The notes: generated from the sequence alone by a model not told the origin. DNA of 64,000 bases from Tsukamurella paurometabola DSM 20162 (GCF_000092225.1 NC_014158.1:3038001-3102000), one strand, 5' to 3'; positions 47,127-57,208 are shown, numbered from the stretch's first letter. Program-made: numbers and translations.

Positions 47127-47723
47127 ATGACCGGTCCACTGATCCCCCTCGCCCAGCCGCAGGCCGGCCCGCGGCGCGATGCCGCGCGCAATCGCGAACT
47201 GCTGATCGATGCCGCACAGCGTCTGTTCGCCGAGCACGGCGTGGATGCGGTGAGCATGGACGCGGTCGCGCAGGCGGCGGGGGTGGGCAAGGGCACCGTC
47301 TTCCGCCGCTTCGGTTCCCGCGCGGGCCTGCTCCAGGCCCTTCTGGACCACGACGAGATCGAACTGCAGCAGACCTTCATGTTCGGTCCGCCACCTCTGG
47401 GGCCCGGTGGAGATCCGACGGAGCGCCTCGTCGAATACGGCAAGGCCCGGATGCAGATGATCGCGCGCCACGGCGACCTGCTCCGCGGCGCCGAACAGGC
47501 CGCCCGCGATCCGTACGACGAGCCTCCGTGGCGGGTGTCCGCGATGACCGTGCGATCCATGCTGGTGGCAGCGGGCCGCACCGCGCAGGCCGATGTGTGG
47601 GCTGCTGCACTGATGTCCACGCTGAGTCCCGCCTGGGTGCTACACCAGCTCGCCTCCGGCGTCTCGCAGGAGACGCTGGACTCGGTGTGGTCAGAGCATG
47701 TACGACTATTGACCGCTCTCTGA
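47127..47723 (+). CDS. TetR-family regulator
   Basis: This 198-residue repressor has an N-terminal HTH: LLIDAAQRLFAEHGVDAVSM, then DAVAQAAGVGKGTVFRRFGS. The C-terminal ligand-binding half is Ala-rich with no recognised subfamily. It corresponds in position to Rv3055. It is divergent from the FMN reductase and shares the palindrome at 47056, suggesting it represses itself and the reductase. Its last 18 bases overlap the convergent SDR gene. Confidence 0.9.
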   Translation: MTGPLIPLAQPQAGPRRDAARNRELLIDAAQRLFAEHGVDAVSMDAVAQAAGVGKGTVFRRFGSRAGLLQALLDHDEIELQQTFMFGPPPLGPGGDPTERLVEYGKARMQMIARHGDLLRGAEQAARDPYDEPPWRVSAMTVRSMLVAAGRTAQADVWAAALMSTLSPAWVLHQLASGVSQETLDSVWSEHVRLLTAL

Positions 47724-48635
47724 GAGCTCCTCGGCCGGGACGGCCTGGCCGCGTTCGGAGATCTTCGCCAGGTAGGCGAAGCGGTCATTGGCGATCCGCA
47801 TCGCGATCTCGTAGGGCGGCGCGAACTTCTGCTTCCAGAAGTAGCCGAATCGGGTGTCGAACGAGGTGTACACGAGGTACTTGTTCTTGAGCACGCCCGC
47901 GATGATGGCGCGGGCCGCCTTCTCCGGGGAGACCTTCGGGAAGGAGTCGATGCCCGCGTTCACCTTCGGATTGGTGCGGTCGACCCCGTTGATCTCGACG
48001 GTCTTGACCAACCCGGTCTGTACGGCACCGGGACACACGACACTGACGCCGATGTTGTAGCGCCGCAGGTCGTATCGCAGCACCTCGGAAACTCCCACCA
48101 GACCGAACTTGGCGGCGGAATACGCCGAATGCCAGGGCAGGGCGAGCAGGCCTGCGGCGGAGGCGACGTTGACAAGTTGTCCACCGCGGCCCGCTGCGAT
48201 CATCGGCGGCACGAACGACTCGATCACGTGGATCGGCCCCATGAGGTTGATGTCGACGGTCTTGCGCCACTGCTCGTGGGTCAGATTCTGCACGGTGCCC
48301 CACACCGAGATCCCGGCGATGTTCATCACGATGTCGAGGGAGCCCACCGCGGCGTGCACCTCGTCCGCGAAGGCGACGACCGCGTCGTAATCGGAGACGT
48401 CGAACGCCCTGGACGCGATGACTTTGGCGCCCAGGGCGGTGACGTGGCGGGTGACGGCGTCGAGCTGCTCGGCGTTGATATCGGTCAACACGAGCTCGGC
48501 GCCGTGCGCCGCGAGAAGATTCGCGGTAGCGCGCCCGATCCCACTGGCAGCGCCGGTGACGAGGACCTTCTTCCCCTTCAGGTCCTTGATCGGCGGAGCC
48601 ATGTGGACGAGCCGGACGATATCGCGAAGTGCCAT
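47706..48635 (-). CDS. short-chain dehydrogenase/reductase
   Basis: This 309-residue classical SDR uses NAD(P) to oxidise or reduce an alcohol/ketone. The cofactor motif is VLVTGAASGIGRATA, followed by TDINAEQ, MNIAGIS, NVASAAG and the catalytic YSAAK with PG after it (VCPGAVQTG). A C-terminal extension (KYLVYTSFDTRFGYFWKQKF) is common in mycobacterial members and may touch membrane. It is syntenic with Rv3057c. The start could be 48635 or the ATG at 48602. The substrate is unknown. Confidence 0.88.
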   Translation of the reverse strand: MALRDIVRLVHMAPPIKDLKGKKVLVTGAASGIGRATANLLAAHGAELVLTDINAEQLDAVTRHVTALGAKVIASRAFDVSDYDAVVAFADEVHAAVGSLDIVMNIAGISVWGTVQNLTHEQWRKTVDINLMGPIHVIESFVPPMIAAGRGGQLVNVASAAGLLALPWHSAYSAAKFGLVGVSEVLRYDLRRYNIGVSVVCPGAVQTGLVKTVEINGVDRTNPKVNAGIDSFPKVSPEKAARAIIAGVLKNKYLVYTSFDTRFGYFWKQKFAPPYEIAMRIANDRFAYLAKISERGQAVPAEELSESGQ

Positions 48636-48711
48636 ATCGCCAGCTTGCCAGAACCGGCCGCGCTACCGCTTCCCGTCGGGGCGTGACGTCCCCGACGGAA
48701 GCAGAGGGGTA

Positions 48712-50103
48712 CTAGCGCGGAAGCAGTGCTCCGGCGCCCAGGATCGACTTCAGGATGTCGGCCGCTGCTGCGGGCCCCTGGGCCGATTGCAGCGATGCGA
48801 GCGCCTGCGGGCTCGACATCAGCGTGCTCACCAGTTGCGAGCCCTGCGGGCTGGACAGGAACTCGACGGCCTTCGGCCCCATCTCGAACAGCGTGTTGAT
48901 TCCGAGGGGCTGACTCTGGCCGGGGATGGTGATCTGCGGAAGCTGCGGCAGTGTCAGCTGGCCCACACCCGGGATCGAGACCGACGGTGCCGGCTGCTGC
49001 GCGGCGACCTGAGGCACGCCGGGCACGGTGGCCGTCGGCGCCTGCTGCGTCCCCGCCGGGGCGCCGCCCTGGAGCATGGGAACACCGGAGACGATCGGCG
49101 AGGTTCCGGGCTGGCCGGGCGTCACCGGGCTCACCGGCGTGGTGGCGGTGCCGCCACCCGGCACGGCCGGCACGATCGGAGTCTGAGCGGGGGCAGCCGG
49201 AGCCTGCGCGGCCGGCGCGGTCGCGGCCGGGGCCTGCGCCGCGGGCGCGGTGCCGACGGGCGGCTGCGGGATGGCACCCGGATCGGTCTGCACCGGCGCC
49301 TGCACGGGCTCGGCGACGGCCTTCCCTGCCACCGGCTTGCCGGTGAGCTGGGAGATCACGCCGTTGGCGATCGTGGCGGCGTACTGCACCTGGCCATCGG
49401 GCGAGGTGAGAAGCGCGGCGTCCTCCGGGTTCGCGAGGTTGCCGAGGTTGGCGTAGACGAGCGGGATGGTGACCAGCGACGGCAGGGCACTGACGGTCTG
49501 CGCGAGGCCGTCCTTGCCACCGAGGTACTGCGCGGGGACGAAGCCGCCGACCCGCTGTGCATCACGGACGACGGTGCTTGCGGGCGCACTGACGGCTTGC
49601 GCATCGCCGACCTTCGCATCCTTGGCGCCTGCGGCCGGGGTCTCTAAGAGGAAGCCGCGCTGGGCCGCGTCCTGGACCACGTTGTTGATGCTCACGGCGA
49701 GATCGGCGCCCGAAGCGTTCGCCTTGGTGGCGCGCTCGTCGATGCAGCCGCCGAAGCCGGCGTCGTCGGCGCGGGACAGAATCACCTTGGCGCCCTGGCT
49801 CTGCAGCGCGGCTTCGACCATCTTGGTGACGGCGAAGTTGATCTTGTGATCGGGGGTTCCGTTGGCCGCGATGGCCACCGGGTTCACGCACGGGACGGAT
49901 CCGCCGCGACCGTCGGCGACCTTCCTCGCCTGATCGATCGCCGACGAGACCGACGAGCCGGCATCGAGGAACACCGTCTTACCGTCGAGGGGCTTTGCGG
50001 GGGCAGGGGCGGGAGCGGGGTCTGCGGCGGCGAGGCCGGGCGTCGCGAACAGGGCGACGGCGGCGACAGCCAGCGGGCCCGCGAGGACACTGGTCTTCTT
50101 CAT
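48712..50103 (-). CDS. secreted amidase_3-fold protein lacking catalytic ligands, Pro/Ala-rich tail
   Basis: This 463-residue exported protein has a signal peptide ending in GLAAADP. Residues about 40-235 align with the peptidoglycan amidase Ami1 (Rv3717): KTVFLDAGSS, GRGGSVPCVNP, GGCIDERATKANA, ANLGNLANPEDAALL. The zinc ligands are gone: PGH is DAGS, PEH is PDH and SLH is SIN, and VELGN lacks the catalytic Glu. Two cysteines that could form the family's disulfide remain. Then comes about 110 residues of Pro/Ala/Gln/Thr and a C-terminal part (LPQLPQITIPG; LFEMGPKAVEFLSSPQG). Probably a wall-binding or regulatory pseudoenzyme. Confidence 0.82.
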   Translation of the reverse strand: MKKTSVLAGPLAVAAVALFATPGLAAADPAPAPAPAKPLDGKTVFLDAGSSVSSAIDQARKVADGRGGSVPCVNPVAIAANGTPDHKINFAVTKMVEAALQSQGAKVILSRADDAGFGGCIDERATKANASGADLAVSINNVVQDAAQRGFLLETPAAGAKDAKVGDAQAVSAPASTVVRDAQRVGGFVPAQYLGGKDGLAQTVSALPSLVTIPLVYANLGNLANPEDAALLTSPDGQVQYAATIANGVISQLTGKPVAGKAVAEPVQAPVQTDPGAIPQPPVGTAPAAQAPAATAPAAQAPAAPAQTPIVPAVPGGGTATTPVSPVTPGQPGTSPIVSGVPMLQGGAPAGTQQAPTATVPGVPQVAAQQPAPSVSIPGVGQLTLPQLPQITIPGQSQPLGINTLFEMGPKAVEFLSSPQGSQLVSTLMSSPQALASLQSAQGPAAAADILKSILGAGALLPR

Positions 50104-50262
50104 GGCAGCTGGGCACCGGGGAAGTGGTGCCGCTCTCCTTCCAAGTCTCTTGTGCAACTTTCGTCACATCAGTCACACGAGAAACAGTGAACCATTAATT
50201 GAGACTTTAGGGAAACCCGCCTGGCGATCGTTACCGTTCCGTTATCTTCCGCGCGCCGGTGG

Positions 50263-51342
50263 TCAGACCTCGGTGATGGTCGAATCCTCCTGGGCTGCAG
50301 CGGAGAAGCGCAGCAGGGAGAGCACACCCGCGGTATCAGCGATCGACTCGGGCGTCGCCGCGCACGCCTCGACCCGGGCCCGGAGATCGTCACCATCGAG
50401 ACCCACACCCAGGAAGACGAGCACGGTGGGCTCCCCGGTCCGGCGACCACGCTCCAGGCCGGTGCGCACGTGCCGACCCACCGTGTGCACCTCGAGCCGG
50501 GTGCCGTCGGCGACGGTCACGAAGCCCTTCACCCGAAACACCCCGGGCGGCGGATCGCACAGCAGATCCGCCATCCGCCGCGCGTCGACCGGTCCCGCGG
50601 CGACGTCGACAGCGGCATAGGCATCGTGCAAGTGCTCGTGATCGCCGTCGTGCTCACCGTGGTCGTGGTGCGCCTGCGCCCGCAACGCTTCATCGAGGGT
50701 GAGCTGGCGTGCGATGCGGTCGCGCGCGGCGGCGCGGTCGGCCAGCACCTGCGGATCGACGAGCAGGGCCGTGGGCATGGCCGCGTCGACCGTCCGGACG
50801 AGCGGGGCCGACGGTGCGTATCCACGTACGACGGCGGCCACCCGGTCCGGTTCGTCAGCGAGATCGATCTTGTTGAGCACCACCAGGTCGGCGAGCGCCA
50901 AGTGGTGCCGCAGCGACGGGTGCCGGCGCATGGTCTCATCGAGGTGCGCTGCATCGGCCACGTACACCAACCCGCCGTAGTCGATCCGGGGATCGGAGGC
51001 GAGCACGACGCGGCGCACCATCGCGGCGGGCTCCGCGAGACCGGAGGCCTCGACCACGATGACGTCCAGGTCACGTGCGGCCAACGCGCCGAGCACGTCC
51101 TCGAGCTCGTCGTCATCGACGGTGCAGCACACGCACCCGTTGCTCAGCGATACCGTCTGTACTGCGCCGGAGCCACTCCCGCCCGCCACCAGCATCGCAT
51201 CGATGTTGACCGCACCGAAGTCGTTGACCACTACCCCGATCCGGGCTCCCGTGGCATTGGACAACAGGTGATTGAGCAGCGTCGACTTGCCCGCCCCGAG
51301 GTATCCGGCGACCACCACCACCGGCACCGGGCGCCGGCTCAC
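50263..51342 (-). CDS. CobW/COG0523 metal-chaperone GTPase
   Basis: This 359-residue G3E-family GTPase has the P-loop [18 protein letters not shown], the metal-binding CxCC in [26 protein letters not shown], the base motif [10 protein letters not shown] and a His/Asp-rich linker ([19 protein letters not shown]) that should bind zinc, then the CobW C-terminal domain ([12 protein letters not shown]). Such proteins deliver zinc or other metals to client enzymes. The GTG at 51342 overlaps the TrhO stop (GTGA), so the two are coupled; TrhO has four cysteines that could be a zinc site. The actual client is unknown. Confidence 0.88.
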   Translation of the reverse strand: MSRRPVPVVVVAGYLGAGKSTLLNHLLSNATGARIGVVVNDFGAVNIDAMLVAGGSGSGAVQTVSLSNGCVCCTVDDDELEDVLGALAARDLDVIVVEASGLAEPAAMVRRVVLASDPRIDYGGLVYVADAAHLDETMRRHPSLRHHLALADLVVLNKIDLADEPDRVAAVVRGYAPSAPLVRTVDAAMPTALLVDPQVLADRAAARDRIARQLTLDEALRAQAHHDHGEHDGDHEHLHDAYAAVDVAAGPVDARRMADLLCDPPPGVFRVKGFVTVADGTRLEVHTVGRHVRTGLERGRRTGEPTVLVFLGVGLDGDDLRARVEACAATPESIADTAGVLSLLRFSAAAQEDSTITEV

Positions 51343-52175
51343 GATGCGCAGTCCTCGCACAGCACGGCCAGCTCACGGTCGCGCGGTTCAGGCAGGTTGG
51401 CCACGTTCGACGTGGGCGTCCCGCACTGCGCACACCGGCCGATGCGCTTGCTGCGGTCGGAGAACGACACGCTCATGCGGCGGTCGAAAACGTACATCGC
51501 GCCCTCCCATAGGCCGCCGTCGCCGAACCGTTCGCCGTACCGGGCGATGCCGCCGTCGAGCTGATAGACCTCGCCGAACCCGCGGTTGCGCATGAGCGCA
51601 CTGAGCACCTCGCAGCGCACGCCCCCCGTGCAGTAGGTGATCACCGGGCGGCCCTTGAGGTGGTCGTACTCACCGGAGTCCAGGAGACCCACGAAGTCGC
51701 GCGTGGTCTTGGCCGGGGTCACCACCGCGCCCGCAAAGCGTCCGATCTCGGCCTCAATCGCATTGCGCCCGTCGAAAAAGACGGCGTCCGGGCGCTGCCG
51801 TACGAGCTCGTTCACCTCCTCGGGGCTGAGTGCGGTTCCGCCGTCGCGCACCCCGTCGGCATCGACGACGATCTCATCGGGCACGCCGAAGGTGACGATC
51901 TCGTCGCGGGCCCGCACCGACAACTTCGGGAAGTCCTCGGCCGAGCCGTCGGACCACTTGATATCGGCTCCCGCGAAGGCCCGGTATTCCTTGGTAGCGC
52001 GCACGTAGCGTTTGACCGCCCGGATCTCGCCCCCGACGGTGACGTTGATCCCGTGCGGCGACACCAGGATCCGGCCACGCAGGCCGTTCGCCTCACACAG
52101 CGCCCGCTGCCACAGCCGGATCGCCTCGGGATCGGCCAGCGGGGTGAACACGTAGAACAGCACGATCTTGCCCAT
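51339..52175 (-). CDS. trhO: tRNA uridine-34 hydroxylase TrhO (rhodanese type)
   Basis: TrhO uses oxygen to hydroxylate U34 in tRNA anticodons. The 278-residue protein has the N-terminal acylphosphatase-like domain ([30 protein letters not shown]), a rhodanese domain with catalytic Cys in [16 protein letters not shown], and a C-terminal part with CAQCG and CEDC that may hold zinc. CTGGVRCE is the diagnostic loop for this family (YceA). It is the first gene of a coupled pair with the CobW-like GTPase. Confidence 0.9.
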   Translation of the reverse strand: MGKIVLFYVFTPLADPEAIRLWQRALCEANGLRGRILVSPHGINVTVGGEIRAVKRYVRATKEYRAFAGADIKWSDGSAEDFPKLSVRARDEIVTFGVPDEIVVDADGVRDGGTALSPEEVNELVRQRPDAVFFDGRNAIEAEIGRFAGAVVTPAKTTRDFVGLLDSGEYDHLKGRPVITYCTGGVRCEVLSALMRNRGFGEVYQLDGGIARYGERFGDGGLWEGAMYVFDRRMSVSFSDRSKRIGRCAQCGTPTSNVANLPEPRDRELAVLCEDCAS

Positions 52176-52261
52176 GACACCGCCATTCTATCGACGCGGC
52201 GTTCGGCTCAGACTGCGTGCAAGGGTTTCGCAGGGCGGGGCCGAACCGAACACTGTCTCCC

Positions 52262-53281
52262 ATGCGTTTTCGCCCGCCGCGCCTTGTCGCGGCCCTCGTC
52301 ACGGCTGTCGCCGTCACCGCGTGCTCGGCCCCGGCGGGTCCGGAATACGACCCGCTCGCTCCGATCGCCGCCGAGGTGCCTGCCGGCACCTCGATCACCG
52401 TGGCCGATCAGCAATCCATCCTCAAGACGATGCTCACCGCATCGGGCGAGTTGGAGAAGCTGCCGTTCTCCGTGAAGTTCGCGGACTTCGCCGGCGGTCC
52501 GGCGATTCTGGAGGCGTTCCGCGCCGGAGCGGCGCAGGTCGCGGTCGTCGCCGATGTCCCGCCGATCCACGCCCGCATCGCGCGTTTCCCCAGCCCGATC
52601 ATCAAGGCCTGGCAGCAGGAACGCGGCGGAGTCGCAATGGTCGCGCGCCCCGGCGTACCCCTGCGCACCCCGGCGGACCTGCGCGGCCGCAAGATCGGCT
52701 ACGCCGAGGGCACGGCGCACCAGGCGATGGTGCTGCGCCTGCTTCGCATCGCCGGCCTGTCCAAGACGGATGTGCAGCTCGTGCCGCTTCAACTCACCGA
52801 GGTCGGTGAGGCGCTCGGCGCCGGACAGATCGACATCGCGCCGTTGATGGAGCCGATCAACACCAAGTACCGCAAGACCCACCCGGATGCCCAGGCGCTG
52901 CCCGACGACGTCACGCAGGCCGCCCAATCCGGCCTGATGTTCCTCTACTCGCCGCAGTCCGCCCTGGCGGATCCGGCCACTGCGTCCGCACTACGCAAGC
53001 TGTCCCCCGCGCTCGACCGGGCGCGCGCATGGGTGGACGCCGACAAGGAGCGCTGGGTACAGACCTATTACGCGGGCGCGTTGAAGATCCCCGCCGCTGT
53101 GGGGCGGATCGCCTACGAGGGCGGCGGCGGCTGGCGCCCGCTCCCGGTCGATCGGGCGCTCGTGCAGCGGCAGCAAGACACCATCGACATCCTCGCGGAC
53201 TTCAACGAGATCCCGGGCGGCCGTGTCTCCGCCGAGGGGTCCGTTGACTTCCGTTTCAACACCGACAAGGAACCCTCATGA
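52262..53281 (+). CDS. ABC transporter substrate-binding lipoprotein (SsuA/AtsR-like)
   Basis: This 339-residue lipoprotein has a signal ending at lipobox VTAC and a periplasmic binding fold of the sulfonate/sulfate-ester type: AEGTAHQAMVLRLLRIAGL, DLRGRKIGYAEG and ALGAGQIDIAPLMEP. It would capture an organosulfur compound at the cell surface. The ATG at 52262 begins the leader; another in-frame codon at 52217 is not leader-like. It is the first gene of a five-gene operon with 4-nt overlaps, whose enzymes (arylsulfatase, TauD/AtsK) suggest a sulfate ester as ligand. Confidence 0.88.
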   Translation: MRFRPPRLVAALVTAVAVTACSAPAGPEYDPLAPIAAEVPAGTSITVADQQSILKTMLTASGELEKLPFSVKFADFAGGPAILEAFRAGAAQVAVVADVPPIHARIARFPSPIIKAWQQERGGVAMVARPGVPLRTPADLRGRKIGYAEGTAHQAMVLRLLRIAGLSKTDVQLVPLQLTEVGEALGAGQIDIAPLMEPINTKYRKTHPDAQALPDDVTQAAQSGLMFLYSPQSALADPATASALRKLSPALDRARAWVDADKERWVQTYYAGALKIPAAVGRIAYEGGGGWRPLPVDRALVQRQQDTIDILADFNEIPGGRVSAEGSVDFRFNTDKEPS

Positions 53282-54168
53282 CCAGCACACCGCTCGGCCG
53301 GCTCGGCAGCGGGCTCGGCGGCGACGCCGTTCCCGAACAACGACCCGGCGCCCTGGACCCTGACCACGAATTGCTCCCCCGCCCCGCCACCCGTCGCGCT
53401 CTCGTGGACTCGCGGCCCATTGGTGCGTGGATCCTGGCGGGCCCCGCCCTGGTGATCGCGCTGTGGGCCGTCGGGTCGGCCACCGGGGTCATTCCCGACA
53501 CCGTGCTGTCCGCGCCGTGGACCGTGCTGCGGACGGCGTGGACTCTGGCGCTCGATGGTTCGCTGTGGTCCAACATTCTGGCTTCGGCACAGCGCGCGAT
53601 CGTCGGCGGTGTACTCGGGGTCGCCCTGGCGGTGGTGCTCGCGCTGTTCTCCGGTCTCACCAGGCCCGGCGAAGCGCTCATCGACGGGACGGTCACCATC
53701 TATCGGGCCATCCCCGCGCTCGCACTGCTGCCCCTGTTCATCGTGTGGTTCGGCATCGGCGAGGAGATGAAGATCGTGCTGATCACTCTGGCCGTAGCGA
53801 CACCGGTGTACCTGAACACCCATGCCGGGCTCCGCGGCATCGACCGCAAGTACGTCGAGCTCGCCGAGACGGTGGGCCTGCGCCGCGCCGCCTTCGTCCG
53901 GCACATCGCGATTCCCGGTGCGTTGCCCGGATTCTTCACCGGCCTGCGCCTCGGAGCGACGGTGGCCTGGCTCGCGCTGGTCGTGGTCGAGCAGGTCGGG
54001 GCGTCAGACGGCATCGGCTATCTCATGTACAAGGCGCGGCTGTACGGCCTCACCGATGTGATCGTGGTGGGTCTCGCGGTGTACGCGGTCCTCGGCTTCG
54101 GCACCGATCTCGCCGTCCGCACCCTCTCCCGAAAGGCACTCTCATGGCAGAGCACGTTGGCCCACTGA
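53278..54168 (+). CDS. ABC transporter permease (SsuC/AtsB-like)
   Basis: This 296-residue inner-membrane permease has about six helices and the EAA loop ELAETVGLRRAAFVRHIAIP that docks the ATPase. Openings such as WILAGPALVIALWAVG and YRAIPALALLPLFIVWFGIG are typical of the SsuC/TauC/AtsB group. The ATG overlaps the upstream lipoprotein stop by 4 nt, and the end overlaps the ATPase start by 25 nt. The N-terminal 40 residues are hydrophilic. Confidence 0.92.
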   Translation: MTSTPLGRLGSGLGGDAVPEQRPGALDPDHELLPRPATRRALVDSRPIGAWILAGPALVIALWAVGSATGVIPDTVLSAPWTVLRTAWTLALDGSLWSNILASAQRAIVGGVLGVALAVVLALFSGLTRPGEALIDGTVTIYRAIPALALLPLFIVWFGIGEEMKIVLITLAVATPVYLNTHAGLRGIDRKYVELAETVGLRRAAFVRHIAIPGALPGFFTGLRLGATVAWLALVVVEQVGASDGIGYLMYKARLYGLTDVIVVGLAVYAVLGFGTDLAVRTLSRKALSWQSTLAH

Positions 54169-54911
54169 ACGATTCCCCCGCCGACGAGCCGGTGATCGTC
54201 GCGCAGAACCTGGTGCGCGGGTTCGACGGCCGGGCGGTGTTGCGCGGCGTCGACCTGACGATTCGCCGGGGCGAATTCGTCGCTCTGCTGGGCCGGTCCG
54301 GTTCGGGCAAGTCGACGCTCCTGCGCGCTATCGCCGCTTTGGACGACGGTGTGCCCGGTTCGGGCCTGCTGGAGGTGGATCCGAGCCGCGCCGTGGTGTT
54401 CCAGGACTCGCGCCTGCTGCCCTGGGCGCGTGTGCTGGAGAACGTGGTGCTCGGCCTCACCGGCGCCGACGCCAAGGACGTGGGCCGCGCACTGCTCGCG
54501 GAGGTCGGCCTCGCGGGACGAGAGAAGGCCTGGCCGAAGGAGCTTTCCGGCGGACAGCAGCAACGAGTGGCGCTGGCTCGCAGCCTGGTCCGGGAACCGG
54601 CGGTACTCCTGGCCGACGAGCCCTTCGGGGCGCTCGACGCGCTCACCAAACTGAAGATGCACGATCTGCTGCGCGCGCTGGTCGCTCGACACCGGCCCGG
54701 TGTGCTTCTGATCACCCACGACGTGGACGAAGCCATCGTCCTGGCCGACCGGATCCTGGTGCTCGATCACGGCATTCTCTCGGTCGATCTGGAACTCTCC
54801 GACGAAACGGGCCGCCGACCGGGCGAGAACGGATTCGCAGAGCTTCGCAGCCGGCTCCTCGATGCGCTCGGTGTGGAGCGCGAGCCCGAGCCGGTGACCG
54901 CGCCCGCATGA
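54144..54911 (+). CDS. ABC transporter ATPase (SsuB/AtsC-like)
   Basis: This 255-residue ATPase powers the organosulfur importer. Walker A is LLGRSGSGKSTLL, the Q-loop is VVFQDSRLLPWARV, the signature LSGGQQQRVALARSL, Walker B VLLADEPFGALDA and the H-loop LLITHDVDEA. RLLPWARV after the Q-loop is characteristic of the SsuB/TauB group. It starts inside the permease gene (54144) and its stop overlaps the sulfatase ATG by 4 nt. Confidence 0.94.
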   Translation: MAEHVGPLNDSPADEPVIVAQNLVRGFDGRAVLRGVDLTIRRGEFVALLGRSGSGKSTLLRAIAALDDGVPGSGLLEVDPSRAVVFQDSRLLPWARVLENVVLGLTGADAKDVGRALLAEVGLAGREKAWPKELSGGQQQRVALARSLVREPAVLLADEPFGALDALTKLKMHDLLRALVARHRPGVLLITHDVDEAIVLADRILVLDHGILSVDLELSDETGRRPGENGFAELRSRLLDALGVEREPEPVTAPA

Positions 54912-57208
54912 CGATCCCCGACTACGCTCGCGGCTACGAAGGATTCGCGGGACGGATCGGGCGGACGGAGGCGGAGTCCGAACCGGCGTGGCCGGCCGAG
55001 CGCCGCGCTCGCCCCGGATCTCCCAACATCATCGTCGTCCTCGTCGACGATATGGGCTTCTCCGATATCGGGCCGTACGGCTCGGAGATCCCCACACCGC
55101 ATCTGGACGCCCTGGCCGCACGCGGAATCCGATCCGTCAACCACCACACCACCCCGGTGTGTTCACCCGCCCGCGCAGCTCTGCTCACCGGTATCAATCC
55201 GCACCGGGCGGGCTACGCTTCGGTGGCCAATTCCGATCCGGGCTACCCGAATCTGCGCCTGAGCCTGGCCGATGACGTGCTGACCCTGCCCGAGATCCTC
55301 CGTGAGGCCGGCTACGCCACCTACGCCGTGGGCAAATGGCATCTCGCGAAGGACTCCCGGCTCGGCCCGGACGCGGACCGCGGATCATGGCCTTTGCAAA
55401 GGGGATTCGATCACTACTACGGCTCCCTGGAGGGACTCAACTCGTTCTTCCACCCGAACCAGCTGGTACGCGACAACACCGCCGATCCGGTCACGGAGTA
55501 CCCGGATGACTTCTACGTGACCGACGCACTCACCGACACCGCGACGAGCTGGCTCAAGGACCTGCGCGCGCACGATGCCGACAAACCCTTCTTCCTGTAC
55601 TTCGCCCACATCGCGATGCACGGACCACTGCAGGTCAAGGAATCCGACCTCCTCCGAGGCGACGTGGACTACGCCCGCGGCTGGGACATCGTGCGGGAGA
55701 GACGGTTCGCTCGGCAACGCGAACTCGGGCTGTGGGGCGACGGGGTCGAACCCGCCGGTCGCAACCGTGAGCCCGGATACGACGTGCCCGCCTGGGAGGA
55801 GCTCACCCCCGACCGGCAGCGCCGGTTCGCGAAGTACATGCAGGTGTACGCCGCGATGGTGCGCACCGTCGACGACAGCCTGGGCCGGCTGCTCGCCACA
55901 GTCGACGAGCTGGGCGAACTCGACGACACCATCGTGGTGTTCAGCTCCGATAACGGCGGCACCGCAGAGGGCGGTCCGGAGGGAACGCGCAGCTACTTCG
56001 CCGAATTCGCGAAGTTCGCCTCCGGCACCGCACCCGAGGGCTGGGAGGGCGACGTCGACCACCCCGAGGAACTCATCGGATCCGCCCGACTCGGCGTGCA
56101 CTACCCACGGGGCTGGGGACAAGTCTCGAACACCCCGTTCCGGTTCTACAAAGGACAGACATTCGCCGGCGGCGTCCGCGTTCCGCTCGTGCTGTCCTGG
56201 CCGGGCGGACTGGACGCCCGTGGCGTGCGCGACCAGTACTCCTTCGTCACCGACGTGGCACCGACGCTGCTGGACCTCGCCGGGGTCGGCACTCCGGGCA
56301 CCCGCAACGGCATCGCCGCGAAGCAACGCGATGGACTCTCACAGCGAACCGCCTGGTCGGACCCGACAGCACCGTCGGCGCGATCACATCAGTACTCGGA
56401 GTTCCGGGGCCACCGCGGGTATTACCGCGACGGCTGGAAACTGCTGAGCCGCTTCGACCCCGGTGACGATCCGGTGAGCCCGCGATGGGAGCTGTACGAC
56501 AATCGCACCGACCCGGCGGAGACTCGCGATCTGGCTGCCGAGCGTCCCGCCCTGGTGGCCGAGCTCGCCGCGGAGTGGGAGGAGCAGGCCTGGCGGAACA
56601 CCGTGTTCCCCATCGTGATCGACGGCTCCGCGCGCAACCCCGCCGAACGCCGCCTCGCCGAGCCGGTGCGCCTGCTCCCGGGCACGCCGGTCCTGGAGCG
56701 GTACCGATCGGCGAAACTGGTGCAGTACCGGGACTTCCGGGTGGAGATCGATGCCGCTGTCGGGATCGCCGACGAAGGCGTGCTGGTGGCCCACGGCGAC
56801 GCTTTGGGCGGATACCTGGTGTATGTCGAAGCAGGCGAGATCGTGGTCGGCTACAACGCCTACGGCCGGTATCACGAGGCGAGGGCACCGATCGAGCCAG
56901 GAGAGCACCGGATCGACCTGGCCGCAACGGTTCGCCCGGGGCTGCGCTGGGACCTGCTACTCAGCATCGACGGAGCCCCCGCCGCGCACCTTCCGAACCA
57001 GGTGCAACTGATCGGCATGGCGCCGTGGACGGGTATCTCGGTGGGACTCGACGCCCGCGGCCCGGTGGCGTGGGACCTGCGCGAGCGGCGCGGCACCTTC
57101 CCCTATTCGGGCGTAGTGCGATCCGTGACATACAGACCGGGCCCGATCGGGGTTCCCGACCGCGATATCGAGCGGCTCGAACAGGAAGCCGAGGAGGAAG
57201 CGGACTGA
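54908..57208 (+). CDS. arylsulfatase (formylglycine type)
   Basis: This 766-residue type I sulfatase releases sulfate from aryl or related sulfate esters. Cys85 in CSPARAALLTG is the residue converted to formylglycine, so an FGly-generating enzyme must exist elsewhere. Metal ligands are Asp47-Asp48 in VLVDDMGFSD and the SDNGG pair; GKWHLAKD holds the active-site Lys and His. A C-terminal beta-rich part of about 190 residues (from VLERYRSAKLVQYRDF) resembles a lectin-like sandwich. There is no signal peptide, so it is cytoplasmic and works on imported substrate. Confidence 0.93.
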   Translation: MTIPDYARGYEGFAGRIGRTEAESEPAWPAERRARPGSPNIIVVLVDDMGFSDIGPYGSEIPTPHLDALAARGIRSVNHHTTPVCSPARAALLTGINPHRAGYASVANSDPGYPNLRLSLADDVLTLPEILREAGYATYAVGKWHLAKDSRLGPDADRGSWPLQRGFDHYYGSLEGLNSFFHPNQLVRDNTADPVTEYPDDFYVTDALTDTATSWLKDLRAHDADKPFFLYFAHIAMHGPLQVKESDLLRGDVDYARGWDIVRERRFARQRELGLWGDGVEPAGRNREPGYDVPAWEELTPDRQRRFAKYMQVYAAMVRTVDDSLGRLLATVDELGELDDTIVVFSSDNGGTAEGGPEGTRSYFAEFAKFASGTAPEGWEGDVDHPEELIGSARLGVHYPRGWGQVSNTPFRFYKGQTFAGGVRVPLVLSWPGGLDARGVRDQYSFVTDVAPTLLDLAGVGTPGTRNGIAAKQRDGLSQRTAWSDPTAPSARSHQYSEFRGHRGYYRDGWKLLSRFDPGDDPVSPRWELYDNRTDPAETRDLAAERPALVAELAAEWEEQAWRNTVFPIVIDGSARNPAERRLAEPVRLLPGTPVLERYRSAKLVQYRDFRVEIDAAVGIADEGVLVAHGDALGGYLVYVEAGEIVVGYNAYGRYHEARAPIEPGEHRIDLAATVRPGLRWDLLLSIDGAPAAHLPNQVQLIGMAPWTGISVGLDARGPVAWDLRERRGTFPYSGVVRSVTYRPGPIGVPDRDIERLEQEAEEEAD

